DNA of 64,000 nucleotides from Flavobacteriales bacterium (GTDB lineage: Bacteria; Bacteroidota; Bacteroidia; NS11-12g; UBA9320). A program made the translations under genes and the position numbers. The notes below the pieces were generated by a model, which was not told the origin of the DNA, did not search any database, and saw only the letters and a list, made by a program, of their open reading frames with translations. The stretch lies in the NCBI GenBank assembly GCA_020635455.1, contig JACJZT010000005.1, positions 186,001-250,000 on the forward strand. Direction: 5' to 3'. This document shows, in pieces, positions 27,173 to 35,596 of the stretch (positions are counted from its first letter, which is position 1; each line of letters begins with the position of its first letter).

Positions 27173-27922
27173 ATGTCAAAACCTCTTTCCTTAAGAATCG
27201 GGAATTTTTTGTATAAAAATATTTACCCTTTATACAATATTATCTATCCGGTTTTTAAAAATAAACAGGATGCGGATGAAATTGAGTTTCTGAAAAAGAC
27301 CATAAAACCGGGTTTTGCCATCATGGATATTGGGGCCAATATCGGCTTCTACAGTAAGATCCTGTCAAATTTGACCGGAAATAATGGAAAAGTGCATTCC
27401 TTTGAGCCTGACAAAACCAATTTCAGACATTTAAAAGCAAATACCAAGAACCTCTCAAATCTGGTCTTAAACAATCAGGCGGTCAGTGAAAACACCCAGG
27501 AATTAAAAATTTACCGTTCCAAAGACCTGAACGTGGATCACCGTACCTACCCGATCGGCGACTATGAATCGATAGAAACCATTAACGCAGTGAGCATTGA
27601 CGATTACGTAAATGGGGCTTACAAGGTTGACTTTATTAAAATGGACATTCAGGGGTTTGAAGTTTCTGCCTTAAAGGGAATGGAAAAAACCGTAGCTACC
27701 AATCCCGACATAAAACTATTGCTTGAATTCTGGCCACACGGACTTCATGAAGCCGGAAGTTCGGTTGAGGCATTTTATAAGCAGATCGTATCCATGGACC
27801 TTGCGATACGATTTATGGAGAAGGGTGTATTTTCTGATTTTGATCCGACGCGTATTCCTGAATACGAAACATGGACCTGGGGAATGTATAAGAACATACT
27901 GATCACACAGCGATCATTCTGA
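27173..27922 (+). CDS. FkbM family SAM-dependent methyltransferase
   Basis: The start is taken at the ATG at 27173 (249 residues). The class I methyltransferase core has motif I IMDIGANIGFYSKIL (about 50-64), an acidic residue after the next strand (VHSFEPDKTNF, about 76-86), and the FkbM-type DFIKMDIQGFEVSALKGM (about 151-168). The C-terminal LLEFWPHGL segment is also typical. FkbM enzymes O-methylate sugars or polyketides, but no polysaccharide cluster is next to it, so the substrate is open. Confidence 0.88.
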   Translation: MSKPLSLRIGNFLYKNIYPLYNIIYPVFKNKQDADEIEFLKKTIKPGFAIMDIGANIGFYSKILSNLTGNNGKVHSFEPDKTNFRHLKANTKNLSNLVLNNQAVSENTQELKIYRSKDLNVDHRTYPIGDYESIETINAVSIDDYVNGAYKVDFIKMDIQGFEVSALKGMEKTVATNPDIKLLLEFWPHGLHEAGSSVEAFYKQIVSMDLAIRFMEKGVFSDFDPTRIPEYETWTWGMYKNILITQRSF

Positions 27923-27932
27923 AATTAGAGTT

Positions 27933-27979
27933 TTGTTTGATCATCATCTTGCTTTAACTTTGTTAAAAAAGTACTTTTG
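27933..27979 (+). promoter_or_regulatory. Two tandem candidate promoters for the 28.0-29.8 kb metal-motif cluster
   Basis: Upstream pair: TTG at 27933-27935, 19 bases, TAACTTTG at 27955-27962. Downstream pair: TTG at 27949-27951, 20 bases, TACTTTTG at 27972-27979. Both match TTG-N17-23-TAnnTTTG exactly and lie 25-45 bases before the ATG at 28005. They interleave, so binding of RNA polymerase to one should exclude the other. Confidence 0.55.
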
Positions 27980-28004
27980 TACTCGCTTTTAGTGATTGAT
28001 CCGG

Positions 28005-28928
28005 ATGCCGTTTTTTGTTTGTAGGAATTTTCTATTGCCAATAATTCTGTTCTTTACCCTTAAGACCAATGCTTGTGATGTATGCGGGTGTTCAATGGGT
28101 GGCAATAATCTGGGTATTTTACCTCAATTTCAAAAAAATTTTATAGGTTTTAATTATTCTCATAGATCATTCGTTTCAGAACATTCAATTTTGGGTTCAG
28201 AAACGAACGTATTTTCAAAGGAGACCTTTCATAGCCTCGATCTCAGAGGTAAATTTTTTCTGAACAGGAAAATTCAATTGTTTGTGATTGCCCCATTTAG
28301 TCAAAACCAGCAACAGCAAGATTCGGTTAATACGATAATAAGAGGTATAGGGGATTTTTCTGCATTTGCAAATTATATACTTTTTAACAACGGCGACAGC
28401 CTGCGCAAAAAATGGAAACACAATGTTCAATTTGGAGGAGGAGTAAAACTTCCAACCGGTAATTTCAATAAACCGGATGAAAAAAATATCTTAAACCCAA
28501 ACTTACAGACCGGAACAGGTTCTTTCGACATACTTACCAATCTTATCTATACTGTTCGTTATAAAAAATGGGGATTAAACACTATAGTCTTTTATCGTTT
28601 TAACAACAGAAATTCAAATGAATATAAATTCGGAAACCGCTTGTCGGTTAACTCGAGTTTATTTTACTGGGCCAATGTTAAAGGTTATTCATTACTTCCC
28701 AACCTGGGCCTTGAATACAGTAGTGCCGAAAAAGACGTTCACAATGCTTACGTCGTTGCTCAGAGTGGAGGTTCGTTGTATTTTGGCACTTGTGGATTGG
28801 ATGTCTACCTGCGCAATATAACTTTTGGTTATAAATTTCAACTACCCATATACCAAAGCAACCCTGTAATATCCGGAAAATCTGCCAATAACTTTACATT
28901 GCTTTATAACTTTACTCGAAAGAAGTAA
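28005..28928 (+). CDS. Outer-membrane beta-barrel with N-terminal CDVCGC motif
   Basis: The ATG at 28005 gives a signal peptide (FLLPIILFFTLKTNA) and a mature protein starting directly with CDVCGCSMGG, four small-spaced cysteines/thiols at the very N-terminus. The rest (about 40-307) is alternating hydrophobic/aromatic beta strands typical of an outer-membrane barrel, resembling the MetA-pathway/transporter-like barrels. It is the first of three tightly linked genes (1 base to the next) that all carry metal-ligand motifs. A role in metal sensing or transport, perhaps of copper, is inferred from those motifs only. Confidence 0.7.
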   Translation: MPFFVCRNFLLPIILFFTLKTNACDVCGCSMGGNNLGILPQFQKNFIGFNYSHRSFVSEHSILGSETNVFSKETFHSLDLRGKFFLNRKIQLFVIAPFSQNQQQQDSVNTIIRGIGDFSAFANYILFNNGDSLRKKWKHNVQFGGGVKLPTGNFNKPDEKNILNPNLQTGTGSFDILTNLIYTVRYKKWGLNTIVFYRFNNRNSNEYKFGNRLSVNSSLFYWANVKGYSLLPNLGLEYSSAEKDVHNAYVVAQSGGSLYFGTCGLDVYLRNITFGYKFQLPIYQSNPVISGKSANNFTLLYNFTRKK

Positions 28929-28929
28929 T

Positions 28930-29325
28930 ATGAATAGGGTTAAGATTGCCATTTTGTTAAGTTCAATTTTTCTTTTGCAACCCCTTGGCAAAATAAGGAT
29001 CTATATATCCTTCAGGATCAATCAAGATTATATTTCGAAAAACTTCTGTGTCCAGCGCCAAAAAACAAACAATTGTTGCAAAGGCCAATGCTACCTTTTC
29101 AATCAGTTGAAGGGTTGTGAAAAAGAAAATCAAAATAATATTCCGGCATCAGAAAAGAACAACACAGAACAATTATATTTTGTGCCTTTTTCCGAAACAA
29201 AGCCTTGCAATCCGGAAATTTTTGTATCTAGCGGGAATAGCGTTTTTGTGAATGATTTAAATTCAATTTCAGATTATCTGGTAGAAGACTTTAAACCACC
29301 TGAAAATAGCAGTGTAATGATCTAA
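28930..29325 (+). CDS. Small exported protein with NCCKGQC motif
   Basis: This 131-residue protein has an N-terminal membrane or signal segment (about 5-20), then an INQDYISKNFCVQRQ stretch and the cysteine cluster NNCCKGQCYLFNQL (about 52-65) with further Cys nearby. It resembles small Bacteroidota proteins with a CNGKC-like motif that are often found beside metal-related outer-membrane genes. The start ATG lies one base after the stop of the barrel gene, so the two are translationally coupled. A metal-binding or metal-relay role is inferred from the Cys spacing. No enzyme motif is visible. Confidence 0.65.
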   Translation: MNRVKIAILLSSIFLLQPLGKIRIYISFRINQDYISKNFCVQRQKTNNCCKGQCYLFNQLKGCEKENQNNIPASEKNNTEQLYFVPFSETKPCNPEIFVSSGNSVFVNDLNSISDYLVEDFKPPENSSVMI

Positions 29326-29390
29326 TTACAAACTTGCCTAAGGGCAGTACATCTTTACTAACCATTTTCAAATCCATTAAAAAAATAACA

Positions 29391-29801
29391 ATGAACAAAA
29401 AATATATAATGGCCATTCTTTCTATGGCCTTTCTATTGGCAGGTTTAAATTCTTGCGACAAAGAAGAAACCAAGGCTACAGATTCTGAAAAACCAGTTAT
29501 AAACATACAAGAACCCATGTTGAATGATACCATTTCGCTTGCATCAGAAGACAGCATCCATATTATGCTGTCGGTTTCAGACAACGATGAATTGCATGAA
29601 GTTGCCGTAAACATCACAAATGATGCCGGAACAAATGTGTTTTCAAAAAAATCGGATGTAGATGCCAAGACTTTTACATTTCACGATCATTTTCATCCCC
29701 ATGGAATTACAAATGTAACCTTGTTTACCTTAAAGGTTGAAGCTTCAGACCACAATTCGAATGAGGAAGAAAAATCCATTAAGTTTTTTGTAAAGCCTTA
29801 A
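29391..29801 (+). CDS. DUF4625-type lipoprotein
   Basis: The ATG at 29391 gives a lipoprotein signal with Cys22 (LAGLNSC) and 136 residues in total. The mature part is a single Ig-like beta-sandwich of the DUF4625 type: KPVINIQEPMLNDTISL, HIMLSVSDNDELHEVAVNI and LFTLKVEASDHNSNEEEK. It includes the histidine-rich HDHFHPHG loop (about 98-105). The His loop is a plausible metal site. It is the third gene of the Cys/His cluster, 65 bases after the CCKGQC protein, and the group ends in an inverted repeat at 29826-29871. Confidence 0.7.
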   Translation: MNKKYIMAILSMAFLLAGLNSCDKEETKATDSEKPVINIQEPMLNDTISLASEDSIHIMLSVSDNDELHEVAVNITNDAGTNVFSKKSDVDAKTFTFHDHFHPHGITNVTLFTLKVEASDHNSNEEEKSIKFFVKP

Positions 29802-29825
29802 TTTCTACTTTTAGATACCAAAATC

Positions 29826-29871
29826 AGGCAGGATGAAATTGAACAATTATGGTTCGAATGGAATCCTGCCT
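29826..29871 (+). terminator. Inverted repeat after the DUF4625 gene, possible terminator
   Basis: A perfect nine-base stem, AGGCAGGAT (29826-29834) and ATCCTGCCT (29863-29871), encloses a 28-base loop and is followed by a T-rich stretch (29872-29890). It lies 24 bases after the stop codon. The loop is longer than in a classical terminator. Confidence 0.45.
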
Positions 29872-30287
29872 ATTTCATTTCAATTTTTTATACTTAAATT
29901 GTTTCTGTAATAAACATCTCATCACATATATTTTTTTTCCTAAAACAAGATTGCTCATATTATTTATAATACTGATTATTAGTCGTTTACAATGTTTTTT
30001 AAGAAAATCTCAATTGCATCTATATAAAATTTAATTTAAAAATAATTTTGAATTATCAACATTTAAATTACTTTTGAATTCAGATAAATACGATTTCAAA
30101 GACAATTCTAATGCCTATTTACACTAATTGCCTGTTAATCAAAAGCCTAATCATTAATCGGACCTGCATTTCCACATCGTTTCTTATGAAAAAATAATTT
30201 TTAAGAACATTGGATACAGGTTTAGAACAAATATTTCAAAATAGAATAAAAAATACTTACGAAAAAATAACTGATAAATTTAAAAAA
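29872..30287. other. AT-rich intergenic stretch
   Basis: About 415 bases of very AT-rich DNA between the metal-motif cluster and the beta-helix gene. I see no convincing gene; a 61-codon plus-strand frame at 29849-30034 is rich in Phe/Ile/Leu as expected by chance in AT-rich DNA. It probably holds the promoter and a long leader of the beta-helix gene, but no clear TAnnTTTG pair stands out. Confidence 0.5.
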
Positions 30288-32282
30288 ATGAAAAAAACTA
30301 CCACCAAACCACTTTCAACGGGTATCTCAAATTTCAGTCTTCTGAATTTCAGAAATCTGTTCGTTATGACACTTTTTGCAGCTTTGAGCATACAGGCTCG
30401 AGCACTTCCACCAAGTTACATGACCTATTTCGTTAACGATGCTTCAACCACAGGTGATGTTTACTGCACTGCAGTTGGTAACGATGCAAATTCCGGAACA
30501 GAATCAAGTCCTTTTGCTACCGTCACACATGCTATTTCAGTTGCATCTGCCGGCGATTTGATTATTGTGGATGTTGGGACGTATAATGAACACGTTTCCG
30601 TTACAAAATCAGTTAGGATATCCGGAGCTGGAAATGCCACCGTTTTTACCCCTTCTTCACCCTGTACAGGTGCTAATACCACCGCCACCGACGGTTTTGT
30701 CATATTTGCTGATCATGTAGATCTTGAATTTATGTACATTCACGGATACGATCGTGGTGTAGTGGTTTATGGTAAATATTCGAATCTTTTATTCGTTAAA
30801 ACTTCCAACAACTGTACATCAGGTGTTGAGCTTGGTCATGGTATACACCATGTGAGCGTTCAGTATTGCACGATCAACAACAATCCGGTTGGTGTAAGGG
30901 CATCAACAGGTGCACAAATGCACAACATTGACTTAAAGGGTAACAGCATCCTTAAAAACATACTTGGAACTTATATCGCTGCAAAATCATCCGGTGGCAA
31001 CCTATTTGATACTATAGAGATCAGAGACAATATAGTTAAAGGGAATTATCGCCGGGGACTATATTTTGAAAAACTCAGCAATGCCTTGATCTCCTGCAAC
31101 ACACTTGACAGTAACGGTACATCAGCGTCTGATTCTCTTAATGCAGGTATTGACATTAACCTTCATTACGGCTCGTATTCAAATATTACCATAAAAATGA
31201 ACAGCATTACCAATTGTGGATTTTTGGGTTCGGCTACCAATGTAAACGGCCCGGGTGCAGTTGTGGTAAAGGCCAGAACCGACGGAGCCAATGGTGGTAC
31301 ACTGTCCGGCCTGGATATTTCCAATAATTTCATTCACGGTCCAGTAAATGGATTAAGACTCGGACAAATTGGAGGAGCCAATACAAGTCCTACCGGTGTA
31401 ACGATATTTAACAACCATTTTGGATATGCCTACAGCAATAAAGCCATGATCAATATGACCACAGTTCCGGTTGCGGCAGCCACTTGTAATTGGTTTGGTA
31501 CGGTGGATGCTCCAACCGTTGCAGGTAAGATCATGGGTGCATTTACGTACACCCCTTATTTAGTAGATGGCACAGATACTCATCCGGGATGCGGCTTCCA
31601 GCCTTCATCACCAACTCTTTCAGTAAACTTAGGACCTGATAAACTTGTATACTATGGTTACACCCTACCCTACAATTCTGATACGCTAACTCCGGTTGTT
31701 TCAGGAGGTTCAGGTTATTACTCGTATCTGTGGAGCCCTGGAGGTGCTACAAGTTCAAGCATCATTGTTGCTCCAACCGACACAACTTTATACACCGTTA
31801 CGGTAACCGATCTTAACGGATGCGTTGCAGGTAATTCGGATTCAAAATGGGTTAATGCCGAAGACGTTCGTTGCGACGATGGTATGGGTGGTACCGTTAT
31901 CGTTTGCCGATGGAGATTCTCCAACATTAATGGTGTACAAAGAACCACACTCTGTGTTGCAGAAAAATCTGTTGCAAAATACCTGTTAAAAGGTGACTTG
32001 GGTCCTTGTTCAATTCTGAACAAACGATCTGCATTCGGAGAGGATGAAAGTACATTAAGTGTTTATCCAAATCCAAGTTCCGGAAAAATAACTCTTGAAT
32101 TGCCAAACGTTGGAGAGGTTCAAAACATTCGTATTATAAACAGCATGGGTCAGATTGTTTACAAAGGCGAAACTTCTGAAACCTGGGTTGAATTGAATTT
32201 AGATCACCTAACCAAAGGTTTGTACTACGTTGAATGCATAAACAATTACGCAACGCATTTACAAAAACTGATCATCGAATAA
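30288..32282 (+). CDS. Secreted parallel beta-helix protein with T9SS type A sorting domain
   Basis: The start is taken at the ATG at 30288 (664 residues); the frame is open upstream to 30210 but adds a charged stretch before the signal segment. A signal peptide (about 20-40, NLFVMTLFAALSIQARA) precedes a DUF1565-like start (GNDANSGTESSPFATVTHAI) and a right-handed beta-helix (about 45-440) with many NxI/NxL turns. A PKD/Ig-like linker (about 445-530, YLWSPGGATSSSI) and a cysteine-containing segment follow. The C-terminus is a type A sorting domain (VYPNPSSGKITLEL, about 590-664). Beta-helix folds often bind or cut polysaccharides, but no lyase active site is recognisable. Confidence 0.88.
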   Translation: MKKTTTKPLSTGISNFSLLNFRNLFVMTLFAALSIQARALPPSYMTYFVNDASTTGDVYCTAVGNDANSGTESSPFATVTHAISVASAGDLIIVDVGTYNEHVSVTKSVRISGAGNATVFTPSSPCTGANTTATDGFVIFADHVDLEFMYIHGYDRGVVVYGKYSNLLFVKTSNNCTSGVELGHGIHHVSVQYCTINNNPVGVRASTGAQMHNIDLKGNSILKNILGTYIAAKSSGGNLFDTIEIRDNIVKGNYRRGLYFEKLSNALISCNTLDSNGTSASDSLNAGIDINLHYGSYSNITIKMNSITNCGFLGSATNVNGPGAVVVKARTDGANGGTLSGLDISNNFIHGPVNGLRLGQIGGANTSPTGVTIFNNHFGYAYSNKAMINMTTVPVAAATCNWFGTVDAPTVAGKIMGAFTYTPYLVDGTDTHPGCGFQPSSPTLSVNLGPDKLVYYGYTLPYNSDTLTPVVSGGSGYYSYLWSPGGATSSSIIVAPTDTTLYTVTVTDLNGCVAGNSDSKWVNAEDVRCDDGMGGTVIVCRWRFSNINGVQRTTLCVAEKSVAKYLLKGDLGPCSILNKRSAFGEDESTLSVYPNPSSGKITLELPNVGEVQNIRIINSMGQIVYKGETSETWVELNLDHLTKGLYYVECINNYATHLQKLIIE

Positions 32283-32295
32283 CAAAATCTTATCT

Positions 32296-32332
32296 AAAAA
32301 AAAGGTCATCCTGATACGGGTGACCTTTTTTT
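32296..32332. terminator. Bidirectional intrinsic terminator
   Basis: A-tract, then GGTCA plus TCC paired with GGG plus TGACC, a 6-base loop, and a T-tract: the stem AAAAAAAGGTCA / TGACCTTTTTTT is perfect. It lies 13 bases after the beta-helix stop and 11 bases from the stop of the convergent lipoprotein gene, so the symmetric A/T flanks can serve both strands. Confidence 0.9.
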
Positions 32333-32343
32333 ATTCTCTGCTT

Positions 32344-32760
32344 TTAATCCTTCAGCCAGAGTTCAACATCCTTACCATCGATATTCTGTACAACTCTGGT
32401 TTCATGTTCTTTTAGCATGAGTATCTTCCAGGAAGAGCTCCCTTTACCACCTTCAGGTGTAAAATTAATATTGGTCTTACTTTGGTTAAAATCCCAACTG
32501 CCTGATTCACTGTAAGGTATTAGATTAAATGCCTTATAACTTAGTTGATAACGGTTATCCTTATCAAGTTGAATTTTATAATTGTTAAAAGCATTTTGAT
32601 AAGCTGAAGTTTTGTCAACATTATTTTCGAACGCCTTATCCAAAAACCAGGTGTTTACGGCTCTGTGCTTTTTGGTTCTGAGACTTATCGCAGGTCCGTC
32701 TTCATATTTGCAGGACGTAACCAGAAGTAAAACCAAATATAAAAGGATCTTGTTATTCAT
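32344..32760 (-). CDS. Small lipocalin-like lipoprotein
   Basis: This 138-residue protein has a lipoprotein signal (LLLVTSC, Cys17). The body contains WFLDKAFENN near 38-48 and GSWDFNQSKTNINF near 87-100, reminiscent of Bacteroidota lipocalin-family lipoproteins. No catalytic residues are visible. It stands alone, ends at the bidirectional terminator and diverges from sucB. The family assignment is tentative. Confidence 0.65.
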   Translation of the reverse strand: MNNKILLYLVLLLVTSCKYEDGPAISLRTKKHRAVNTWFLDKAFENNVDKTSAYQNAFNNYKIQLDKDNRYQLSYKAFNLIPYSESGSWDFNQSKTNINFTPEGGKGSSSWKILMLKEHETRVVQNIDGKDVELWLKD

Positions 32761-32805
32761 AATACCGCAAAGTTAAAGATCAAAATTTCATTCCTTGCCG
32801 GAAAG

Positions 32806-32834
32806 TTGAAGTATTAAGATATTAATTACCTTTG
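32806..32834 (+). promoter_or_regulatory. Promoter of sucB
   Basis: TTG at 32806-32808, an 18-base spacer and TACCTTTG at 32827-32834, followed by CTGC; the ATG at 32844 is only nine bases downstream. The match is exact and the leader would be only a few bases long. The sucA start region has the same TAnCTTTGCTGC arrangement. Confidence 0.6.
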
Positions 32835-32843
32835 CTGCCCAAA

Positions 32844-34064
32844 ATGAGTGTAGAATTAAAAATACCCGCTATTGGAGAATCCATATCTGAAGTTACCATT
32901 TCACAATGGTTAAAAAAATCAGGTGAATACGTTGAAATGGATGAAGTAATAGCCGAGCTTGAATCCGAAAAAGCTACCGTTGAACTGAATGCCAGTCATT
33001 CGGGTACCATAGAAATTATTGCAGAAGAAGGGTCCGATGTAAAAATAGGTTCTGTTGTTGCTCTTATTGATACGAATGCAAAAGCACCAGAGAAACCGGA
33101 AGAAGAACAAAAAGTAAAATCGGAAACAACAGAGGAAAAAAAACCGCAAACCGATAAACATTATGCCTCCGGTACTCCCTCGCCTTCAGCGGCAAAAATC
33201 CTGGCGGAAAAGAACATAAACCCTGATGAAATCAATGGCACAGGTAAAGACGGCAGAATTACGCGGGCGGATGCTATTGCAGCCAAAAATGAAAATGGAA
33301 ATAAAGTGATCGATTCCAAATTAAGCGACTCTTCGGCCCGTTCACAGAGAAGGGAAAAAATGAGCAACCTTAGAAAGGCTGTTTCAAAAAGACTTGTTTC
33401 TGCAAAGAACGAAACCGCCATGCTTACCACGTTTAATGAAGTTGACCTTCAAAAAGTGATGGACATCCGAAATCGTTATAAGGAAAAATTTAAATCGAAG
33501 CACGAAGTCGGACTTGGTTTTATGTCCTTCTTTACCAGAGCCTCCGTATTGTCACTTCAAAAATTCCCGTCTGTAAATGCTTATATAGATGGTTCCGATA
33601 TTTTGTATAACGACTTTTGCGATATATCCATTGCAGTTTCCGGGCCAAAAGGTCTCATGGTACCCGTGATCAGAAATGCTGAAAACATGACCTTATGGGA
33701 TATTGAAAAGGAGGTTGGCAGATTAGCACAAAAAGCGAGAGACAACAAATTGAGCATAGAGGAAATGACCGGAGGAACTTTCACCATTTCGAACGGCGGA
33801 GTTTTCGGTTCTATGCTTTCTACTCCCATTCTCAACCCACCTCAGTCTGCAATTCTGGGAATGCATAATATACTTCAAAGACCCATTGCAGAAAATGGAC
33901 AAGTAGTGATCCGGCCCATGATGTATCTGGCTTTGTCTTACGACCACAGGATCATTGATGGAAGAGAATCCGTAGGGTTTTTACTTTCAATTAAAAACTA
34001 TCTTGAGAATCCGGAAACCATGCTCAGTGGCAAAGATCCGGTAGAAGAATTACTGGGTTTTTAA
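32844..34064 (+). CDS. sucB: Dihydrolipoyl succinyltransferase (E2 of 2-oxoglutarate dehydrogenase)
   Basis: The E2 subunit transfers succinyl groups to CoA in the TCA cycle. From the ATG at 32844 (406 residues) the domains are a single lipoyl domain (1-76; lipoyl Lys43 in LESEKATVEL), a Pro/Glu/Lys-rich linker, a peripheral-subunit-binding domain (about 110-145) and the catalytic domain (about 175-406) with HRIID, i.e. catalytic His368 and Asp372. One lipoyl domain fits OGDH rather than pyruvate dehydrogenase E2. The lipoyl site has Glu-Lys-Ala instead of the common Asp-Lys-Ala. The matching E1 gene, sucA, is about 14 kb away, not adjacent; no E3 gene lies in the window. Confidence 0.95.
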   Translation: MSVELKIPAIGESISEVTISQWLKKSGEYVEMDEVIAELESEKATVELNASHSGTIEIIAEEGSDVKIGSVVALIDTNAKAPEKPEEEQKVKSETTEEKKPQTDKHYASGTPSPSAAKILAEKNINPDEINGTGKDGRITRADAIAAKNENGNKVIDSKLSDSSARSQRREKMSNLRKAVSKRLVSAKNETAMLTTFNEVDLQKVMDIRNRYKEKFKSKHEVGLGFMSFFTRASVLSLQKFPSVNAYIDGSDILYNDFCDISIAVSGPKGLMVPVIRNAENMTLWDIEKEVGRLAQKARDNKLSIEEMTGGTFTISNGGVFGSMLSTPILNPPQSAILGMHNILQRPIAENGQVVIRPMMYLALSYDHRIIDGRESVGFLLSIKNYLENPETMLSGKDPVEELLGF

Positions 34065-34125
34065 CCTGAGGTTGATTCCGTTTTAAAAGGATACCTGCCC
34101 TGTAATCTGAAGTATTCGTTAACGA

Positions 34126-35013
34126 TTATCGTGTGTCTTTCAGGGTGAATACTCTTGATATATTAAATCCAAACCGGATGTTTCCCTTCAGCCATTCACC
34201 AAGAGTTTGTGTAATAAATTGCGGGTCGGTCATGCCTCTCGAATTGGTAAAATGCAATTGAAATACATGTCCCCCGGTTTCGATATCAAAACCCAGTGAA
34301 AAACTATTGGTATACTGCTTGTTTATCTGGTCCGGAAAAACATAATAATACTCCGCATTAACCGATACTCTTGAGCTTAGTTTTTGTCTTCCCCCTATTC
34401 CCAAACTCCAAACGTCATGTTTATACTTTAAAGAATCAATTAAGTTTCTGTGAACCAATGACGGCATGATCTGTACGGATGTACCTTCACTGAATTTTCT
34501 CGCAAGCAGCAATTGATGAACATACATAAAACGTGAGCTGATGTAGTTTTTTCTGTCAGGCTCGCTCCATTTCAGGGTTGTCATTGAACTTGATGCAACG
34601 TAAGAAAGGCTTACAGGCATTTTTTTATCGCCAGTAGATTGTCGCAGAATTTTTGCTTTTATAAAACCATCCAGGGTTTTGTCGACGTTTGTTCTGCCAA
34701 CCCCGATCATCAACCAGTTTTTAACTCCATAATCAAATGCTAACTTAACATTGGCCTGATCCAAGCCGAACATTTCGTAAATACCTCCATTAAGATCCCC
34801 AAACCTGTGATTGATCCTGAAATCCAACACTCCTTCTGCCTGGTTTTCTATACTGTGTCCATTCACCAGACGCGTGGTTTTAAAAGTAGCGGTAGTGTAA
34901 TTGGTGCCTTCCGATAAATTCATCAGACTGAAAAGGTCTGTTGAATCGTCTTGTGCAAAAGAAATCGTGCAGAGTGCCTGAACAAAGAACAGGATAATAA
35001 TTACTTTCCTCAC
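34126..35013 (-). CDS. DUF5777 family outer-membrane beta-barrel
   Basis: A signal peptide (about 1-20, FFVQALCTISFAQ) is followed by a barrel-type beta-rich protein (295 residues). It has the family start TTRLVNGHSIENQAEGVLDF and a RINHRFGDLNGG segment. The start codon is GTG at 35013; no ATG lies between it and the preceding stop. It is the last gene of the cytochrome-OB-YceI-DUF5777 run, 20 bases after yceI. DUF5777 barrels are often found with YceI and cytochromes in Bacteroidota, suggesting a shared envelope function, but none is established from the sequence. Confidence 0.8.
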   Translation of the reverse strand: MRKVIIILFFVQALCTISFAQDDSTDLFSLMNLSEGTNYTTATFKTTRLVNGHSIENQAEGVLDFRINHRFGDLNGGIYEMFGLDQANVKLAFDYGVKNWLMIGVGRTNVDKTLDGFIKAKILRQSTGDKKMPVSLSYVASSSMTTLKWSEPDRKNYISSRFMYVHQLLLARKFSEGTSVQIMPSLVHRNLIDSLKYKHDVWSLGIGGRQKLSSRVSVNAEYYYVFPDQINKQYTNSFSLGFDIETGGHVFQLHFTNSRGMTDPQFITQTLGEWLKGNIRFGFNISRVFTLKDTR

Positions 35014-35033
35014 GTAATATAGAAATTAATCAA

Positions 35034-35594
35034 TTACATTGGACTGTAATCCATGTCTGCCATTATTTCCAGCTCATTGGCAATTTTGTCCTTCACGACG
35101 GCAGGGATCTCAACATTATAATCCTCAGGTTTGATCTTGAACTTTGTTTTTCCGTTGATCTTTCCATCTTTTATCAGAAGGGTTGCAACCGTTTTTATAT
35201 CGTTTGTCTTGTCTTTAATGGTTAACTTTCCTGAGATATTCGCAGTATACGTTCCATCTTTTGAAAAATTAATTTGAGAGAGATTGTCAATTTTCCCAAG
35301 AAATTTTGCTTTGGGATATTTGGTAGATTCCATGTAATTCTCATTGAAATGTTCTTCCATAAGAGCTTTTTTGAATCTGAAAGATTTAATCAGAATTTCA
35401 ATGGCAACAGATCCTTTCTTACTGTCCAGAATGGATGAGGCCTTGTTGTTTTCGGCGTCAATATCCTCCACAGGTGTGTGTGAGAAGAACGAGACCTTCC
35501 CATTTTTACACATATACTTTCCGGACGATTCTTCTTTTGTGAATGCCGATCCAATCAAAAACAATACTGTTAATACTATAAATTTATTTTTCAT
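35034..35594 (-). CDS. YceI family protein
   Basis: The 186 residues comprise a signal peptide (about 1-18) and a YceI-type lipocalin-like domain: GKVSFFSHTPVEDIDAENN (about 33-51), KSFRFKKALMEEHFNENYMES (about 69-89), and TKYPKAKFLG. YceI proteins bind polyisoprenoid lipids such as quinones in a hydrophobic pocket. Its place between two cytochromes and a barrel is in keeping with a quinone or lipid carrier in the periplasm, but that is inference. The gaps to its neighbours are 2 and 20 bases, so it is operonic. Confidence 0.88.
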   Translation of the reverse strand: MKNKFIVLTVLFLIGSAFTKEESSGKYMCKNGKVSFFSHTPVEDIDAENNKASSILDSKKGSVAIEILIKSFRFKKALMEEHFNENYMESTKYPKAKFLGKIDNLSQINFSKDGTYTANISGKLTIKDKTNDIKTVATLLIKDGKINGKTKFKIKPEDYNVEIPAVVKDKIANELEIMADMDYSPM

Positions 35595-35596
35595 AA

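Noticed and set aside
29849..29871. GGTTCGAAT near an acceptor-like stem, looking like a tRNA T-arm
   Set aside because: The stem AGGCAGGAT/ATCCTGCCT spans only 46 bases, and no anticodon or D arm and no pairing T stem can be drawn.
29849..30034. 61-codon frame in the AT-rich gap
   Set aside because: Composition (Phe, Ile, Leu, Lys) is what AT-rich random DNA gives; no start context, no recognisable motif.
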